From Pyronema omphalodes (Eukaryota; Ascomycota; Pezizomycetes; Pezizales; Pyronemataceae), in the NCBI GenBank assembly GCA_024516155.1, contig JAJJXM010000022.1, positions 310,001 to 374,000 on the forward strand: DNA of 64,000 bases, in the 5' to 3' direction. This document shows, piece by piece, positions 19,841-30,106 of this stretch; positions within the stretch are counted from its first letter, which is position 1; each line of letters begins with the position of its first letter. The position numbers were made by a program, and so were the translations under genes. The notes under the pieces are model-generated. The model saw nothing but the letters and a program-made list of their open reading frames with translations, ran no database searches and was not told the DNA's origin.

Positions 19841-20090
19841 TGTCACGGCTCGAGAATTATTACCTTCCCCCTCCTCGTCATTCATTCATCTATTATCATT
19901 CGCTTCATTATCCAGCACTCGTTTGTTTATTTATTTCTATTATCCTTCGGTCTTCGATCATCACTCGTCACTCGCCTGGGTTAGGGTTACGCTCAATTCC
20001 CAAATTGTCAAAAAGGTCACGTGACCTACCCCCAGGGTTAGGGGTCAGCTCGGATCCCTTTTCGGAAATTCCATACCTACGGTCTACCGA
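19841..20090 (+). repeat. G5 LTR, left part (G2 family)
   Basis: The first 250 bp of an LTR of the G2 family (starts TGTCACGGCTCGAGAATT), interrupted by G1 with TSD ACCGA at 20086-20090. It continues at 36436-37140. It contains TTAGGG and CACGTG motifs like the other family LTRs. Confidence 0.9.
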
Positions 20091-21470
20091 TGTCACACCC
20101 TATAATGTGTGAGAATAGAATAGGTATCATATATAACGCTATGGAGAATATGGCAAACTCGACAGGAGAATGAATAATTAGGTTAGTATCCCGGGCCGGA
20201 ACCCCCAGAGGAGCTCCGGCTAGCCACGTCACGTGATTCGTGACTTTCCGATAGGACCTCACGAGGATCCCGGCCCGAGGCGTCGAAACTATTATTCACT
20301 GTCAGTTTGGGAGGATTCAGGACGGAGAAGGGGAAAGGAACACTTACCTCAAGGGTGTCGACTTACCCTTGAGACAACTACGAACGACGCTGATGGAGAA
20401 CGAAGAAGACGACGAAAGGTCACCTCCTTATACCTGAGGTGTATTCGGCAATACACGGCTACAATAGGGGCTGCATAGGAACAGGAAGAAGATGCAGATG
20501 CGGCGCAAGAGTGTCATCCGGTGTTACGAGTTGGGTGAACAGTTGGGCGAAGAGATAAGGCAGAGTCTAGTCAGCAAACAGGAGTGGAATGCAGGACAAG
20601 GGTCAACAGTGCATTAGCATGAGACGACGTCCAGCAGGGAACTCTACTCAGGAAACCTGTTTGATGGAACTGATATGACGCGTCCTTAGGCCTAGAGCTG
20701 CCAACTTGGAACAAGACGGCGTTTGCATCCACACCAGGGTGTGGCTGCGCGCAAGTGCGCGCAGGTGGGGCACATAGGACATCACACAGGAATGTGACGG
20801 AGTAATCCACTCCGGTAGGGCATCAGGATGCCTTATGATGTCAGTGACCTCTACTTGCAATCGAGATTCTCTAGGGAGATCTATGATGGCGCGACTCATC
20901 CGATAAATGACTCATGCGTCATTATCACAAGAGTTCATGCATAATGCAGTCAGACGGAGTTGCCCTCCGGTGTGACTCATAACCCCAGCACCTCATTGGA
21001 AGGTGTGGTAGTACGGTGAGCTATGTCAAGGATTAATCTGACCAGGGCAAGCATTATGCAAGTGAGCAATTAATTTAATTGCGCGCTTAGGATAATGCAA
21101 GCCTCAGCAGATGCGTCACAGCTTTGACCCATGTCTTATCTCCTAAGCTCAGTTTGGCAGTTGGTTCCCCGAGGAAGGCTGGGCGAACTTGTAGACGAAA
21201 AGTCTATAAAAGACCCTATGTCTTCCCTCTGTCTCCTCCATCATCATCCATTGATCCTCTACGCGACGATACACTATCTACACCAACAATTACCTCCGAA
21301 GACGACCCTTAAGTTTATTCGGCCTGTGATCGGTTAATTCTCTTCCTAGCTTATCTTTGGAATAAGTTCTATTAGTTCTTGAGAACGAAGTGTCTGTCTA
21401 CGCCAGGACAGAATACTTGAGATACAACCGGAAAAGCCTCTGCATAGTTAGGACTGTGCCCAGGTTCACA
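20091..21470 (+). repeat. G1 5' LTR
   Basis: It begins TGTCACACCCTATAATGTG and ends CCCAGGTTCACA. A TATAAAAG box at 21205-21212 probably sets transcription start, placing the U3/R boundary about 30 bp later. It contains several small direct repeats (for example CTCAAGGGTGTCGACTTACC) but no TTAGGG array, unlike the G2 LTR. Confidence 0.93.
21205..21212 (+). promoter_or_regulatory. TATA box in the G1 5' LTR
   Basis: TATAAAAG lies 266 bp before the LTR end. The same box in the 3' LTR lies downstream of the G2 insertion (about 36164-36171). Confidence 0.6.
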
Positions 21471-21599
21471 CTATAAACTTAAGGCTACAAGCTACCAAGT
21501 TTATTAATCGACACACATACGGAAGACCCTCTTCTAGGGCAATACGACAATCCAAACCCTCCAAAAAAACGAATTACAGAACAATCCAATCAACAAGAA

Positions 21600-23786
21600 A
21601 TGGCCTCACGCAGAATCGCTGGACCTGCCGGTCACGATGATGGCCTCGATGCTCCTATGGGCAACACCATCAGCATTAGCCGTCCTCGTTCATGGGATGA
21701 GGTTACTACTCGGGGACCAGCAAGGGTCCATCACGGAACAACGATCAACACAGGCGATGTTCCTCAATGGGTAGTTTTAATGATGGAAAGGATGGATGCT
21801 ACAGAAGGAGATATCAGGAAGTTGATTGAGGCAGCCGGAGAAGGGGCTGCAATGAATGAACAGTTGCAGCAGATGAAGGGGTTATACCAGGAGATGGCCC
21901 AAGGCATGCAGAAGGCCTACGATATTTTGGCAAAAAAGGGGAACTTGGACCAGGAGGTTAACCTCGAAACTGTTACGCGGCTAGTTCAAGCCAGTAATGA
22001 ATTTGCTGGGCAAGTGTGGAAGACAATTGGAGACCTTGCTACAGATGCAAAGTCAAAGGAAGCAGCGAATCAAGCAGCTGCTGAGAGGTTGAATCAGGGC
22101 ATTCAAACAACGAATGCCATTCTTGAAGCCTTTGCTCAGAGGCAGAGGGAAATTAACAGAGAAATTGAAAGATGGGCTTTCGAGAAAAACACTCGGGATG
22201 CCATCAGACAACAGGACGATGAGCAACGGGACAGGCGGATTGAAGCTCTCTGCGTGGCAGAAGAAACACATCAACAGCGCCTACTCGACTATGAGGAACA
22301 AAGGGAGGAGGAGAAATTGGAGTTGGTCAACAAGGTCATCAGCCTTGTTATGTCTAAAATTCAGAAGAAGGAAAACTTTGATGCTAAGTCTCTTACTGAG
22401 GCTATGCATGAGGAAATGACCCCCAAACCCCCTTCCCTTGGCAGAGCGCCAGAATTCCCGTTACCACCATCAGAGGATGGGTCTCCTGACATCGGTCAAG
22501 GAAACGGTGGAGGAAAGCCACCTGGTGGTAGAATTCCGCCACCTCCACCACCCCCATCTGACCCTTCAGACGACGAAGACTCAGATGATGAGTACATCAG
22601 AAAAGCATTGGAAAGAAAGCGCCAGGAGCGCAAAGAAAAACAGAAAAAGAAAAACCCAGAAGCAAAGAATGCAACAGAGGCATTCTTAGAGTCACTGGTT
22701 AAAAAACTGCAACAATCAGAACCTGTTGGACCGAAAAGGCCCAAGATGCCTGAAATGAAGGCACCACAGTTTTTTAGTGGAAAAGATAAAACATTGTTCA
22801 GAACATGGTGGATGTCGGTTAAGGATTATATTGAAACTTATACAAAAACATTTCCAGATGAAGACGATCAGGTTAAGTGGGTTGGAAGCTTGCTCACACA
22901 TAAGGCACTGAGCTGGCACCAAGAAAGAAGGAAAAATATTCAACGACAAGGATTAAGGGATACGTGGGTTGCATTTTCAAGTGCAATTGAGACTAGATTT
23001 GAGGATAGGCGAGAGGCCCAGAAAGACGTCAAAAGAATCACCGAACTGCAATACGACGGAGACATTGACGATTATATCACCAAATTGGAGGATCTTAATA
23101 TGAGAGTAGGGGCAATTGGCCCCATGTATAGGAATGTCATCTGGGAGGCGATGACACCTGCAATTAAGAAGATGGTTTATCAGAGATGTGGTGGAATCCC
23201 AACTGATGACGAAGAAATGATTGATGCAGTAAAGGATGCTGCGCATGTTGTTGAAGAATTAGACGAAGAATTGAAGGGTTCAAAGAAGAGGACTCTAGAG
23301 GTACGAGAGGATCGTACCAAGGATAAAAATAAGCATAAGGAAACTGTGCGCCCTCGGCAGGAGCAGCAAAAAGACAAGTTTAAGGAGAAGAAGGATAAGA
23401 AAGTTTTTGCTGGAAAGAAATCAGAGAAACCGGCGGTATATGCCTCAGGAAGGGAGGCCCTACAAGGAGTTCCCCAAGCAGAAATTGACAAACACAAGAA
23501 GGAAAAGGCAGACTGTTGGCGTTGCGGTCGTTCTGGGCATAAGATGTATGACTGTTACGCAAAAAAGACAGTTGGGGGAACTGAGTTGACAAAGGATGGA
23601 AAGGTAGCTTCTTCAGGGAAGAGGAAGCGTGATGATGATGGAATTGAGGAACAAGAAAAGCCTAAAGAAAAGAAGAAGGCTAAAACTGCTGCAGTAAGGC
23701 AAGATAATGAAGATATGGATATGCCTGATGCGCAGCCAAGGATATGGGAATTGGAGGAAGATCAAAACATGGAATCGGATTTTTAA
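21600..23786 (+). CDS. G1 Gag, 728 aa
   Basis: The structural capsid/nucleocapsid polyprotein of G1. The ATG at 21600 (aagaaATGG) is the first in the leader after the LTR. It has an N-terminal Met/Gln-rich helical region, a coiled coil and a Pro-rich hinge (residues about 280-325, with PPPPPPPSDPSDDEDSDDEY). A retrotransposon Gag core follows (KAPQFFSGKDKTLFRTWWMS and YDGDIDDYITKLEDLNMRVG), then a basic linker and a single CCHC zinc knuckle CWRCGRSGHKMYDC near residue 640. The end is acidic. Gag overlaps pol by 43 nt in the -1 frame, so Pol is probably made by -1 frameshifting. Confidence 0.92.
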   Translation: MASRRIAGPAGHDDGLDAPMGNTISISRPRSWDEVTTRGPARVHHGTTINTGDVPQWVVLMMERMDATEGDIRKLIEAAGEGAAMNEQLQQMKGLYQEMAQGMQKAYDILAKKGNLDQEVNLETVTRLVQASNEFAGQVWKTIGDLATDAKSKEAANQAAAERLNQGIQTTNAILEAFAQRQREINREIERWAFEKNTRDAIRQQDDEQRDRRIEALCVAEETHQQRLLDYEEQREEEKLELVNKVISLVMSKIQKKENFDAKSLTEAMHEEMTPKPPSLGRAPEFPLPPSEDGSPDIGQGNGGGKPPGGRIPPPPPPPSDPSDDEDSDDEYIRKALERKRQERKEKQKKKNPEAKNATEAFLESLVKKLQQSEPVGPKRPKMPEMKAPQFFSGKDKTLFRTWWMSVKDYIETYTKTFPDEDDQVKWVGSLLTHKALSWHQERRKNIQRQGLRDTWVAFSSAIETRFEDRREAQKDVKRITELQYDGDIDDYITKLEDLNMRVGAIGPMYRNVIWEAMTPAIKKMVYQRCGGIPTDDEEMIDAVKDAAHVVEELDEELKGSKKRTLEVREDRTKDKNKHKETVRPRQEQQKDKFKEKKDKKVFAGKKSEKPAVYASGREALQGVPQAEIDKHKKEKADCWRCGRSGHKMYDCYAKKTVGGTELTKDGKVASSGKRKRDDDGIEEQEKPKEKKKAKTAAVRQDNEDMDMPDAQPRIWELEEDQNMESDF

Positions 23787-26700
23787 AGTCCTCTAGGGAG
23801 GCGTCACCCAAGGAGGAAATGGATACAGACGCATTAATTGGGAAATGTGCAGGAACAAAACGGAAAACAACGGACAGCCTTGAGTCGACCAGGACTAAGA
23901 GTCGACGATCGGACAACGGAGATGCAATTCCCGGAACTAAGGAATTGGCACCTACTCCTCCTCACCATGGACCGAGACCAATAATCAATATGGTTCTCAA
24001 TTGGTCCAAGAATCAGCAACGCACAGTAAGAGTCCTCTTAGATACAGGCTCTACTGCTGCCCTCCTGGACAAAACTTTTGTCCACAAATTCAAGATTCCA
24101 ACCGTCAAAAGAGACACTCCCCTCCAAATTCGCAACTTCAACAATGAAATAGTTGCTGGAGCAGGAGTATTCTTTACGGTTCCATTCATTTTGCAGCATA
24201 AGAGCCACTTTGCTGCAGAATCATTCGAAGTCGCACCACTTGATAGCGACTGTGATGCTATCCTTCCATATTGGTGGATGGCACAACATCAGCCCTGCAA
24301 CCTCTGGGGAGATCAGAACCAGATCTCATTTACCTCCTCACGTTGCAAAGAGAAATGCACTAAGGCGCAGGCCAGTGCCTTCTCCCTCCAGGTCGACAAA
24401 CATGTACTTGACCACCCAGAGGCCTTAATCTTAGGCCACATCTCATCCGTATCCACCACAGAAGAATTATCAGAGGCACTTCAACAAGTCCCTGAGAAGT
24501 TTCGTGGCTGGATCAATATTATGACAAAGGAAGCAGCAGATAGGCTTCCCGAACACAAACCATACGACCACGCAATTGACCTTAAAGAAGGAGAAACTCC
24601 TCCCTGGGGACCTGTCTATGCTCTTAACGAAGTTGAGCTAGAAACATTAAGAGAATGGTTAAAAGATATGCTGCGTACTGGGAAAATCAGACCTTCCAAG
24701 TCACCGGCAGCAGCTCCTATTCTCTTCGTCCCAAAGGCCCATGGCAGAGGTCTTCGGTTATGTGTTGACTATCGGGGCATCAATAAAATTACAATTGCCA
24801 ACCGATACCCGCTCCCACTCATGTCAGAATTACAAGACAGAGTGCGAGGAGCCAAAATATTTACAAAGATGGATCTGAAGAATGGATACCATCTGATAAG
24901 AATAAAAGAAGGAGATGAATGGAAAACGGCTTTTAGGTGCCGATATGGGTTATATGAATTTCTGGTAATGCCATTTGGGTTGAGCAATGCTCCGGCCACA
25001 TTCCAAGATATGATGAATCATATCTTTAGGGACATGTTGGATCAAGGAGTTATTGCATATATTGATGATGTACTCATCTATGCGGAGACGGAAGAAAAGC
25101 ATGATGAGTTGGTAAAAGAAGTGTTAAAAAGGTTGGAAGAAAATGGGTTGGTTATATCACCGGAAAAATGTGTCTGGGGACAAAGGAAAGTGGAATTTCT
25201 GGGATATATAATAAGTGAAAATGGGATTGAAATGGCTAAGGACAAGGTGGAAACCGTCCTTATATGGGAACCCCCAAAGTCCTTGAAGGAAGTACAAGGC
25301 TTTCTTGGATTCGCTAACTTCTATCGGAGATTCATTAAGGACTTCTCAAGAATATGTCGTCCTCTTACAGAATCTACGAAAGGCGATCCGAAGAAATGGG
25401 AATGGACTGTTGCAATGGAATTAGCATTTGACGAACTGAAGAATCGATTTACAACAGCACCAATCTTGCGTCATTTTGATCCAAGAAAGGTTTGTATAGT
25501 TGAGACTGATGCTTCGGATTTTGCTTTAGGCGCAGTTCTGTCCCAGAAAGGGGATGATGGAAAGTTGCATCCAATTGCTTTCCATTCAAGAAAGTTCTCT
25601 CCTGCTGAGATAAATTATGAGATTCACGACAAAGAGCTATTAGCTATCGTGGACTCATTTAAAGTATGGAGGAGATATCTTGAAGGAGCAATGTTTACTG
25701 TGGAGGTTTACAGCGACCACCAAAACCTTGAGTATTTTACAACAACAAAAGTACTCAATCGACGTCAAGCTAGATGGGCTCAAGAGCTTGCTGGCGTTGA
25801 CTTCAAAATTTATTACAGACCTGGGGTTAAGAATGGGAAACCTGATGCTCTATCTAGGCGTCCGGAGTTCCGCCCTGAAAAGGGGGGAGGTGAAGATCAG
25901 CCGATTACGACGATCCTACATAAGAATCATTTTGCATCGATTTCGTCAATCAGCACTGCTGGAGAAGGAACTTCTTTCATTATTTCTTCAGCACGTCTTT
26001 CCTCTATTCCCTTGGTTAAATGGTCTGCAGAATTTTTGAAGATGGTCAAGGAAGCTGGAAAATTGGATCACATTTACGTGGAGGCAACAAAGAAAATCAA
26101 AGAACCACTGACGATAGAAGATGGCATTCTCTATCGAAAAGAAAAACTATGGGTACCAAAGGATTTGGTAAATACAGTTCTTGAATCCGAACATGACTCT
26201 AAAATTGCAGGTCACTTCGGACGAGATAAAACTATTGAACTAATTCGAAGGAACTTCTGGTGGCCGAAGATGGAAGAAGGAATAATACACTATGTTAAGA
26301 GTTGTATGGAATGTCAAAAAGACAAAAAGGCACGGCACCTGAAGTATGGATTACTTCAACCTTTGGAATTACCTTATGCCCCATGGCAATCAATCGCCAT
26401 GGACTTTATTACGGACCTACCGGAATCAAATGGATGTGATCAACTCTGGGTAGTAGTTGATCGATTTTCGAAAATGGCCCACTTCATACCATTGCAAAAA
26501 GACGGCAAGACAACTGCAGACCTTGTCAGAATCTTTGCTAAGGAAATTTGGAAATTACATGGGCTGCCTACAGACATCATTTCGGATAGGGACTCCAGGT
26601 TCACAAGTACGACCTGGAAAGCATTTCTTGGGACACTAGCCATCAAGCCTAGAATGTCCACAGCGTTCCACCCTCAAACCGACGGACAGACGGAACGACT

Positions 26701-27478
26701 CAATCAGACAATTGAAGCTTACCTCCGCTCTTTTGTCAATCATGAGATGGACGATTGGGTTGATTTGTTGCCAATGGCAGAGTTTGCCTACAATAACTCA
26801 GTAACCACCGCTACAGGACTCTCACCTTTCTATGCGAATTACGGTTACAACCCCATTGCCAGCAACCCCACTGCAACTGCTGTGCGAAATCCAGCCAGCA
26901 AAGCATACGCCCACTGGATGCATACTGTGCACGAAGGAGCAAAGATATCCTTACAGAAAGCACAAGAAAGAATGAAAAAGTATGCAGACCTACAACGAAA
27001 GGAGGCACCTACTTACCAAGTTGGAGACTTGGTTATGCTCGATGGACGACACATAAAAACAAGACGCCCATCACATAAATTGGATCACAAACTTCATGGT
27101 CCATTTCAAATCGAAAAAGTCATATCCCCTACAGCATTACGTCTCACATTACCACGAAAATGGAAGATTCATAATGTCTTTCATATTTCCCTACTTGAGC
27201 CTTTCCACACCGGTACAAGAGCTCCACCAGACCCAAATAAAATTCTTAGGGAAGCAGACGATGTTGAGGGAAGCGAGGAGTACGACATTGATGAAATCAT
27301 GAGCAGTTATAAATCAGGAAACAGAGTACTTTACCTCGTTAAATGGCTTGGGTGGCCCAACAAGAAAGATTGGACGGCGGAACCCTTCGACAACTTTTCA
27401 GTAGGAGGTCAGGAAAAGCTAAGAGAATTCCATCTCAAGCATCCTGATTCTCCGAGGGACTACCGACTCAAGGATTAA
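23744..27478 (+). CDS. G1 Pol: protease-RT-RNase H-integrase-chromodomain, 1244 aa
   Basis: The frame is uninterrupted. The protease active site is LLDTGSTAALL (Asp about residue 100). RT shows LCVDYRGINKITIANRYPLP, FLVMPFGLSNAPATFQ and the catalytic YIDD near residue 439. RNase H has VETDASDFALGAVLSQ and DKELLAIV, with SDHQNLEYF. Integrase has the HHCC zinc finger (HFGRDKTIELI to CMECQKDK), then MDFITDLPES, ISDRDSRFTS and AFHPQTDGQTERLNQ (DDE triad). The C-terminus carries a chromodomain (residues about 1180-1240: YLVKWLGWPNKKDWTAEPFD), which in chromoviruses tethers integration to methylated-histone chromatin. The first Met is nominal, since translation is probably by frameshift from gag. 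All visible catalytic residues are present, so G1 could be active or a parent of active copies. Confidence 0.94.
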   Translation: MGIGGRSKHGIGFLKSSREASPKEEMDTDALIGKCAGTKRKTTDSLESTRTKSRRSDNGDAIPGTKELAPTPPHHGPRPIINMVLNWSKNQQRTVRVLLDTGSTAALLDKTFVHKFKIPTVKRDTPLQIRNFNNEIVAGAGVFFTVPFILQHKSHFAAESFEVAPLDSDCDAILPYWWMAQHQPCNLWGDQNQISFTSSRCKEKCTKAQASAFSLQVDKHVLDHPEALILGHISSVSTTEELSEALQQVPEKFRGWINIMTKEAADRLPEHKPYDHAIDLKEGETPPWGPVYALNEVELETLREWLKDMLRTGKIRPSKSPAAAPILFVPKAHGRGLRLCVDYRGINKITIANRYPLPLMSELQDRVRGAKIFTKMDLKNGYHLIRIKEGDEWKTAFRCRYGLYEFLVMPFGLSNAPATFQDMMNHIFRDMLDQGVIAYIDDVLIYAETEEKHDELVKEVLKRLEENGLVISPEKCVWGQRKVEFLGYIISENGIEMAKDKVETVLIWEPPKSLKEVQGFLGFANFYRRFIKDFSRICRPLTESTKGDPKKWEWTVAMELAFDELKNRFTTAPILRHFDPRKVCIVETDASDFALGAVLSQKGDDGKLHPIAFHSRKFSPAEINYEIHDKELLAIVDSFKVWRRYLEGAMFTVEVYSDHQNLEYFTTTKVLNRRQARWAQELAGVDFKIYYRPGVKNGKPDALSRRPEFRPEKGGGEDQPITTILHKNHFASISSISTAGEGTSFIISSARLSSIPLVKWSAEFLKMVKEAGKLDHIYVEATKKIKEPLTIEDGILYRKEKLWVPKDLVNTVLESEHDSKIAGHFGRDKTIELIRRNFWWPKMEEGIIHYVKSCMECQKDKKARHLKYGLLQPLELPYAPWQSIAMDFITDLPESNGCDQLWVVVDRFSKMAHFIPLQKDGKTTADLVRIFAKEIWKLHGLPTDIISDRDSRFTSTTWKAFLGTLAIKPRMSTAFHPQTDGQTERLNQTIEAYLRSFVNHEMDDWVDLLPMAEFAYNNSVTTATGLSPFYANYGYNPIASNPTATAVRNPASKAYAHWMHTVHEGAKISLQKAQERMKKYADLQRKEAPTYQVGDLVMLDGRHIKTRRPSHKLDHKLHGPFQIEKVISPTALRLTLPRKWKIHNVFHISLLEPFHTGTRAPPDPNKILREADDVEGSEEYDIDEIMSSYKSGNRVLYLVKWLGWPNKKDWTAEPFDNFSVGGQEKLREFHLKHPDSPRDYRLKD

Positions 27479-27649
27479 GGCTTAATGTTTTTCCCCACGA
27501 GGTTTTCATTAGGTCGAGTTGGTAGTAGGATGTAGGGGCTGGAGGACTACATCTATAATTGATCACTTAATCACTTGGCTGCGGCGAGGTGCGATCACAG
27601 AATGATGAACTACGAGCTTCGGGACGAAGCTTGAACAGGGGGGAGGTGG
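27479..27649 (+). other. G1 3' untranslated region with polypurine tract
   Basis: The tract AGGGGGGAGGTGG at 27637-27649 directly precedes the 3' LTR and is the expected plus-strand primer. Nothing else is seen in the preceding 150 bp. Confidence 0.7.
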
Positions 27650-28723
27650 TGTCACACCCTATAATGTGTGAGAATAGAATAGGTATCATATATAACGCTA
27701 TGGAGAATATGGCAAACTCGACAGGAGAATGAATAATTAGGTTAGTATCCCGGGCCGGAACCCCCAGAGGAGCTCCGGCTAGCCACGTCACGTGATTCGT
27801 GACTTTCCGATAGGACCTCACGAGGATCCCGGCCCGAGGCGTCGAAACTATTATTCACTGTCAGTTTGGGAGGATTCAGGACGGAGAAGGGGAAAGGAAC
27901 ACTTACCTCAAGGGTGTCGACTTACCCTTGAGACAACTACGAACGACGCTGATGGAGAACGAAGAAGACGACGAAAGGTCACCTCCTTATACCTGAGGTG
28001 TATTCGGCAATACACGGCTACAATAGGGGCTGCATAGGAACAGGAAGAAGATGCAGATGCGGCGCAAGAGTGTCATCCGGTGTTACGAGTTGGGTGAACA
28101 GTTGGGCGAAGAGATAAGGCAGAGTCTAGTCAGCAAACAGGAGTGGAATGCAGGACAAGGGTCAACAGTGCATTAGCATGAGACGACGTCCAGCAGGGAA
28201 CTCTACTCAGGAAACCTGTTTGATGGAACTGATATGACGCGTCCTTAGGCCTAGAGCTGCCAACTTGGAACAAGACGGCGTTTGCATCCACACCAGGGTG
28301 TGGCTGCGCGCAAGTGCGCGCAGGTGGGGCACATAGGACATCACACAGGAATGTGACGGAGTAATCCACTCCGGTAGGGCATCAGGATGCCTTATGATGT
28401 CAGTGACCTCTACTTGCAATCGAGATTCTCTAGGGAGATCTATGATGGCGCGACTCATCCGATAAATGACTCATGCGTCATTATCACAAGAGTTCATGCA
28501 TAATGCAGTCAGACGGAGTTGCCCTCCGGTGTGACTCATAACCCCAGCACCTCATTGGAAGGTGTGGTAGTACGGTGAGCTATGTCAAGGATTAATCTGA
28601 CCAGGGCAAGCATTATGCAAGTGAGCAATTAATTTAATTGCGCGCTTAGGATAATGCAAGCCTCAGCAGATGCGTCACAGCTTTGACCCATGTCTTATCT
28701 CCTAAGCTCAGTTTGGCAGTTGG
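27650..28723 (+). repeat. G1 3' LTR, left part
   Basis: The first 1074 bp of the 3' LTR, ending with the G2 target duplication GTTGG at 28719-28723. By eye it is identical to 20091-21164. Confidence 0.93.
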
Positions 28724-28975
28724 TGTCACGGCTCGAGAATTATTACCTTCCCCCTCCTCGTCATTCATTCACCTATTATCATTCGCTTCATTATCCAGCA
28801 CTCGTTTGTTTATTTATTTCTATTATCCTTCGGTCTTCGATCATCACTCGTCACTCGCCTGGGTTAGGGTTGCGCTCAATTCCCAAATTGTCAAAAAGGT
28901 CACGTGACTTATCCCCAGGGTTAGGGGTCAGCTCGGATCCCTTTTCGGAAATTCCATACCTACGGTCTACCGATC

Positions 28976-28997
28976 ATCTTATCCGATTAGATAAGAT
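28976..28997. promoter_or_regulatory. GATA inverted repeat 1 in the G2 LTR
   Basis: ATCTTATC (28976-28983) and GATAAGAT (28990-28997) form an inverted pair of GATA-factor sites with a 6-bp spacer. They are followed by CACGTG at 29003. The same arrangement is repeated in every family LTR. Confidence 0.55.
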
Positions 28998-29086
28998 CGG
29001 TCACGTGTTCTAATCAATAGTAGATCAGTATGCACGCGCACTGGTCTACTAATGTGCGCACACGTGACTAGGGCTAGGGCACGATC

Positions 29087-29102
29087 ATCTTATCGATAAG
29101 AT
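29087..29102. promoter_or_regulatory. GATA palindrome 2 in the G2 LTR
   Basis: ATCTTATCGATAAGAT is a perfect 16-bp palindrome of two GATA sites, flanked by CACGTG (about 29061) and CATGTGAC (about 29113). Fungal GATA factors (nitrogen, iron or light regulators) bind HGATAR, so regulated expression of the element is plausible but inferred. Confidence 0.55.
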
Positions 29103-29164
29103 AAGATCTAGTCATGTGACCTTATCAGTATTGCACCATCTTTCCAATCGCAGCTGATCTGGTT

Positions 29165-29320
29165 TCACGTGACTAGGGTTAGGGTTGCGCCCGCACGCAC
29201 ACAAACTAGGGTTAGGTTTGTGACCGTACGCGCACAGCTAGGGTTAGGGTTACGGACGCACGCGCACGATTAGGGTTACGGAAGCGCGCGCGTGACTACG
29301 CTTAGGGTTACGCTAGCGCG
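29165..29320 (+). repeat. Interstitial TTAGGG-like array in the G2 LTR
   Basis: Short blocks of (TTAGGG) alternate with CG-rich spacers of the type CGCACGCACAC. Blocks are at about 29178-29191, 29207-29216, 29239-29253, 29270-29278 and 29300-29308. The other family LTRs hold the same layout. Confidence 0.85.
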
Positions 29321-29532
29321 CACGCGAAGCACGCTACCGCGCACGCGAGTTACGCTATCGCGCACGCGAGATACGCTAACGAGCGCGCGACGAGGCTGTG
29401 CACGCAAACACGCTAATTTGGTACGAACGCGTTAGCGCGTCTAGAACGCGCAACCGCGACCGCGTTGTTTACTTAGTTATTTTTCGGGAAAATTCTGCAA
29501 GTAGTGGCTCGGCGTGTAAGGAGGAAAAATTG

Positions 29533-29540
29533 TATATAAG
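29533..29540 (+). promoter_or_regulatory. TATA box of the G2 LTR
   Basis: TATATAAG sits about 330 bp before the LTR end and downstream of the motif-rich region, a good candidate for the element promoter. Confidence 0.6.
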
Positions 29541-29863
29541 AGGATTGTTTCTTTGTTTGTTTATTTTGTTTTTCTTTTCTCCTTACACAGTTATTTGTTT
29601 ATTTACAAATTCAAATACTTTGTCGAAAATCTTTGTTTACGTCCTCGTTCTCGTCCCCGTCTTTGGATCTCTTTGTCCCTTGAAATCTTTGTTTATTTCC
29701 TTAACTTCTAAACACAGAAAGTCTTTAAGTTGATGCTAGACACAGCTTAAGAGTTTCTAACGTTGAAGTTATTATAAGGTTATATCCATTGAACTCAAGA
29801 GTGAATAATTGAGAAGAGCCCTCAGGTTCTCCGTCAGCTATCTCTCCCTTGTTCGCCGTTACA

Positions 29864-30106
29864 ACATAACTGTGTAATCAAGACCTGCCGGCTCTACCGT
29901 CAACTCTCGATTACAACAAGCTTTACATGCTTCACAACCTCTGGTTCTACGAATTCATCAATCTATTACCGATCTTCCGTTCCCTCGAAAACCCCGTCGT
30001 CCTTGACGAAATCGAAATTGCTCGACAACTCGGAAACGAATACGCAGCAACTCGAATTCAATACAACGACGAAACCAACATCTGGCACCTCCGTTAATCC
30101 CTCGAA
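29864..30106 (+). other. G2 leader between 5' LTR and gag
   Basis: Contains the primer-binding region directly after the LTR (ACATAACTGTGTAATCAAG), which I cannot match to a tRNA by eye. No ORF starts here before gag. Confidence 0.6.

Larger units (their letters stand above)
28724..29863 (+). repeat. G2 5' LTR with TTAGGG-type repeats
   Basis: It begins TGTCACGGCTCGAG and ends TTCGCCGTTACA. It contains at least six GGGTTAGGGTT/TAGGGTTA blocks (about 28860-28925 and 29165-29320), several CACGTG boxes, two GATA palindromes, four 20-bp units of TACGCTANCGCGCACGCGA (about 29310-29390) and a TATATAAG box at 29533-29540. A long pyrimidine stretch ends in CCTTACACAG at 29590. The density of regulatory-looking motifs is far above that of the G1 LTR. 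Confidence 0.93.

Noticed and set aside
19841..19885. N-terminal extension of the Copia ORF
   Set aside because: It reads antisense through the G5 LTR start; the real Copia sequence begins at 19840.
20233..20899. Small ORFs in the G1 LTRs, repeated at 27792-28458
   Set aside because: Conserved only because the LTRs are duplicates; no domain or initiation context.
29165..29320. Possible chromosome end or internal telomere
   Set aside because: The TTAGGG blocks are short, interrupted and present at the same place in every G2-family LTR, so they belong to the retrotransposon.
29398..29733. 111-codon ORF inside the G2 LTRs (also 35654 and 37566)
   Set aside because: Located in U3/R sequence spanning the TATA box, without domain; starts with a GTG codon rather than ATG.
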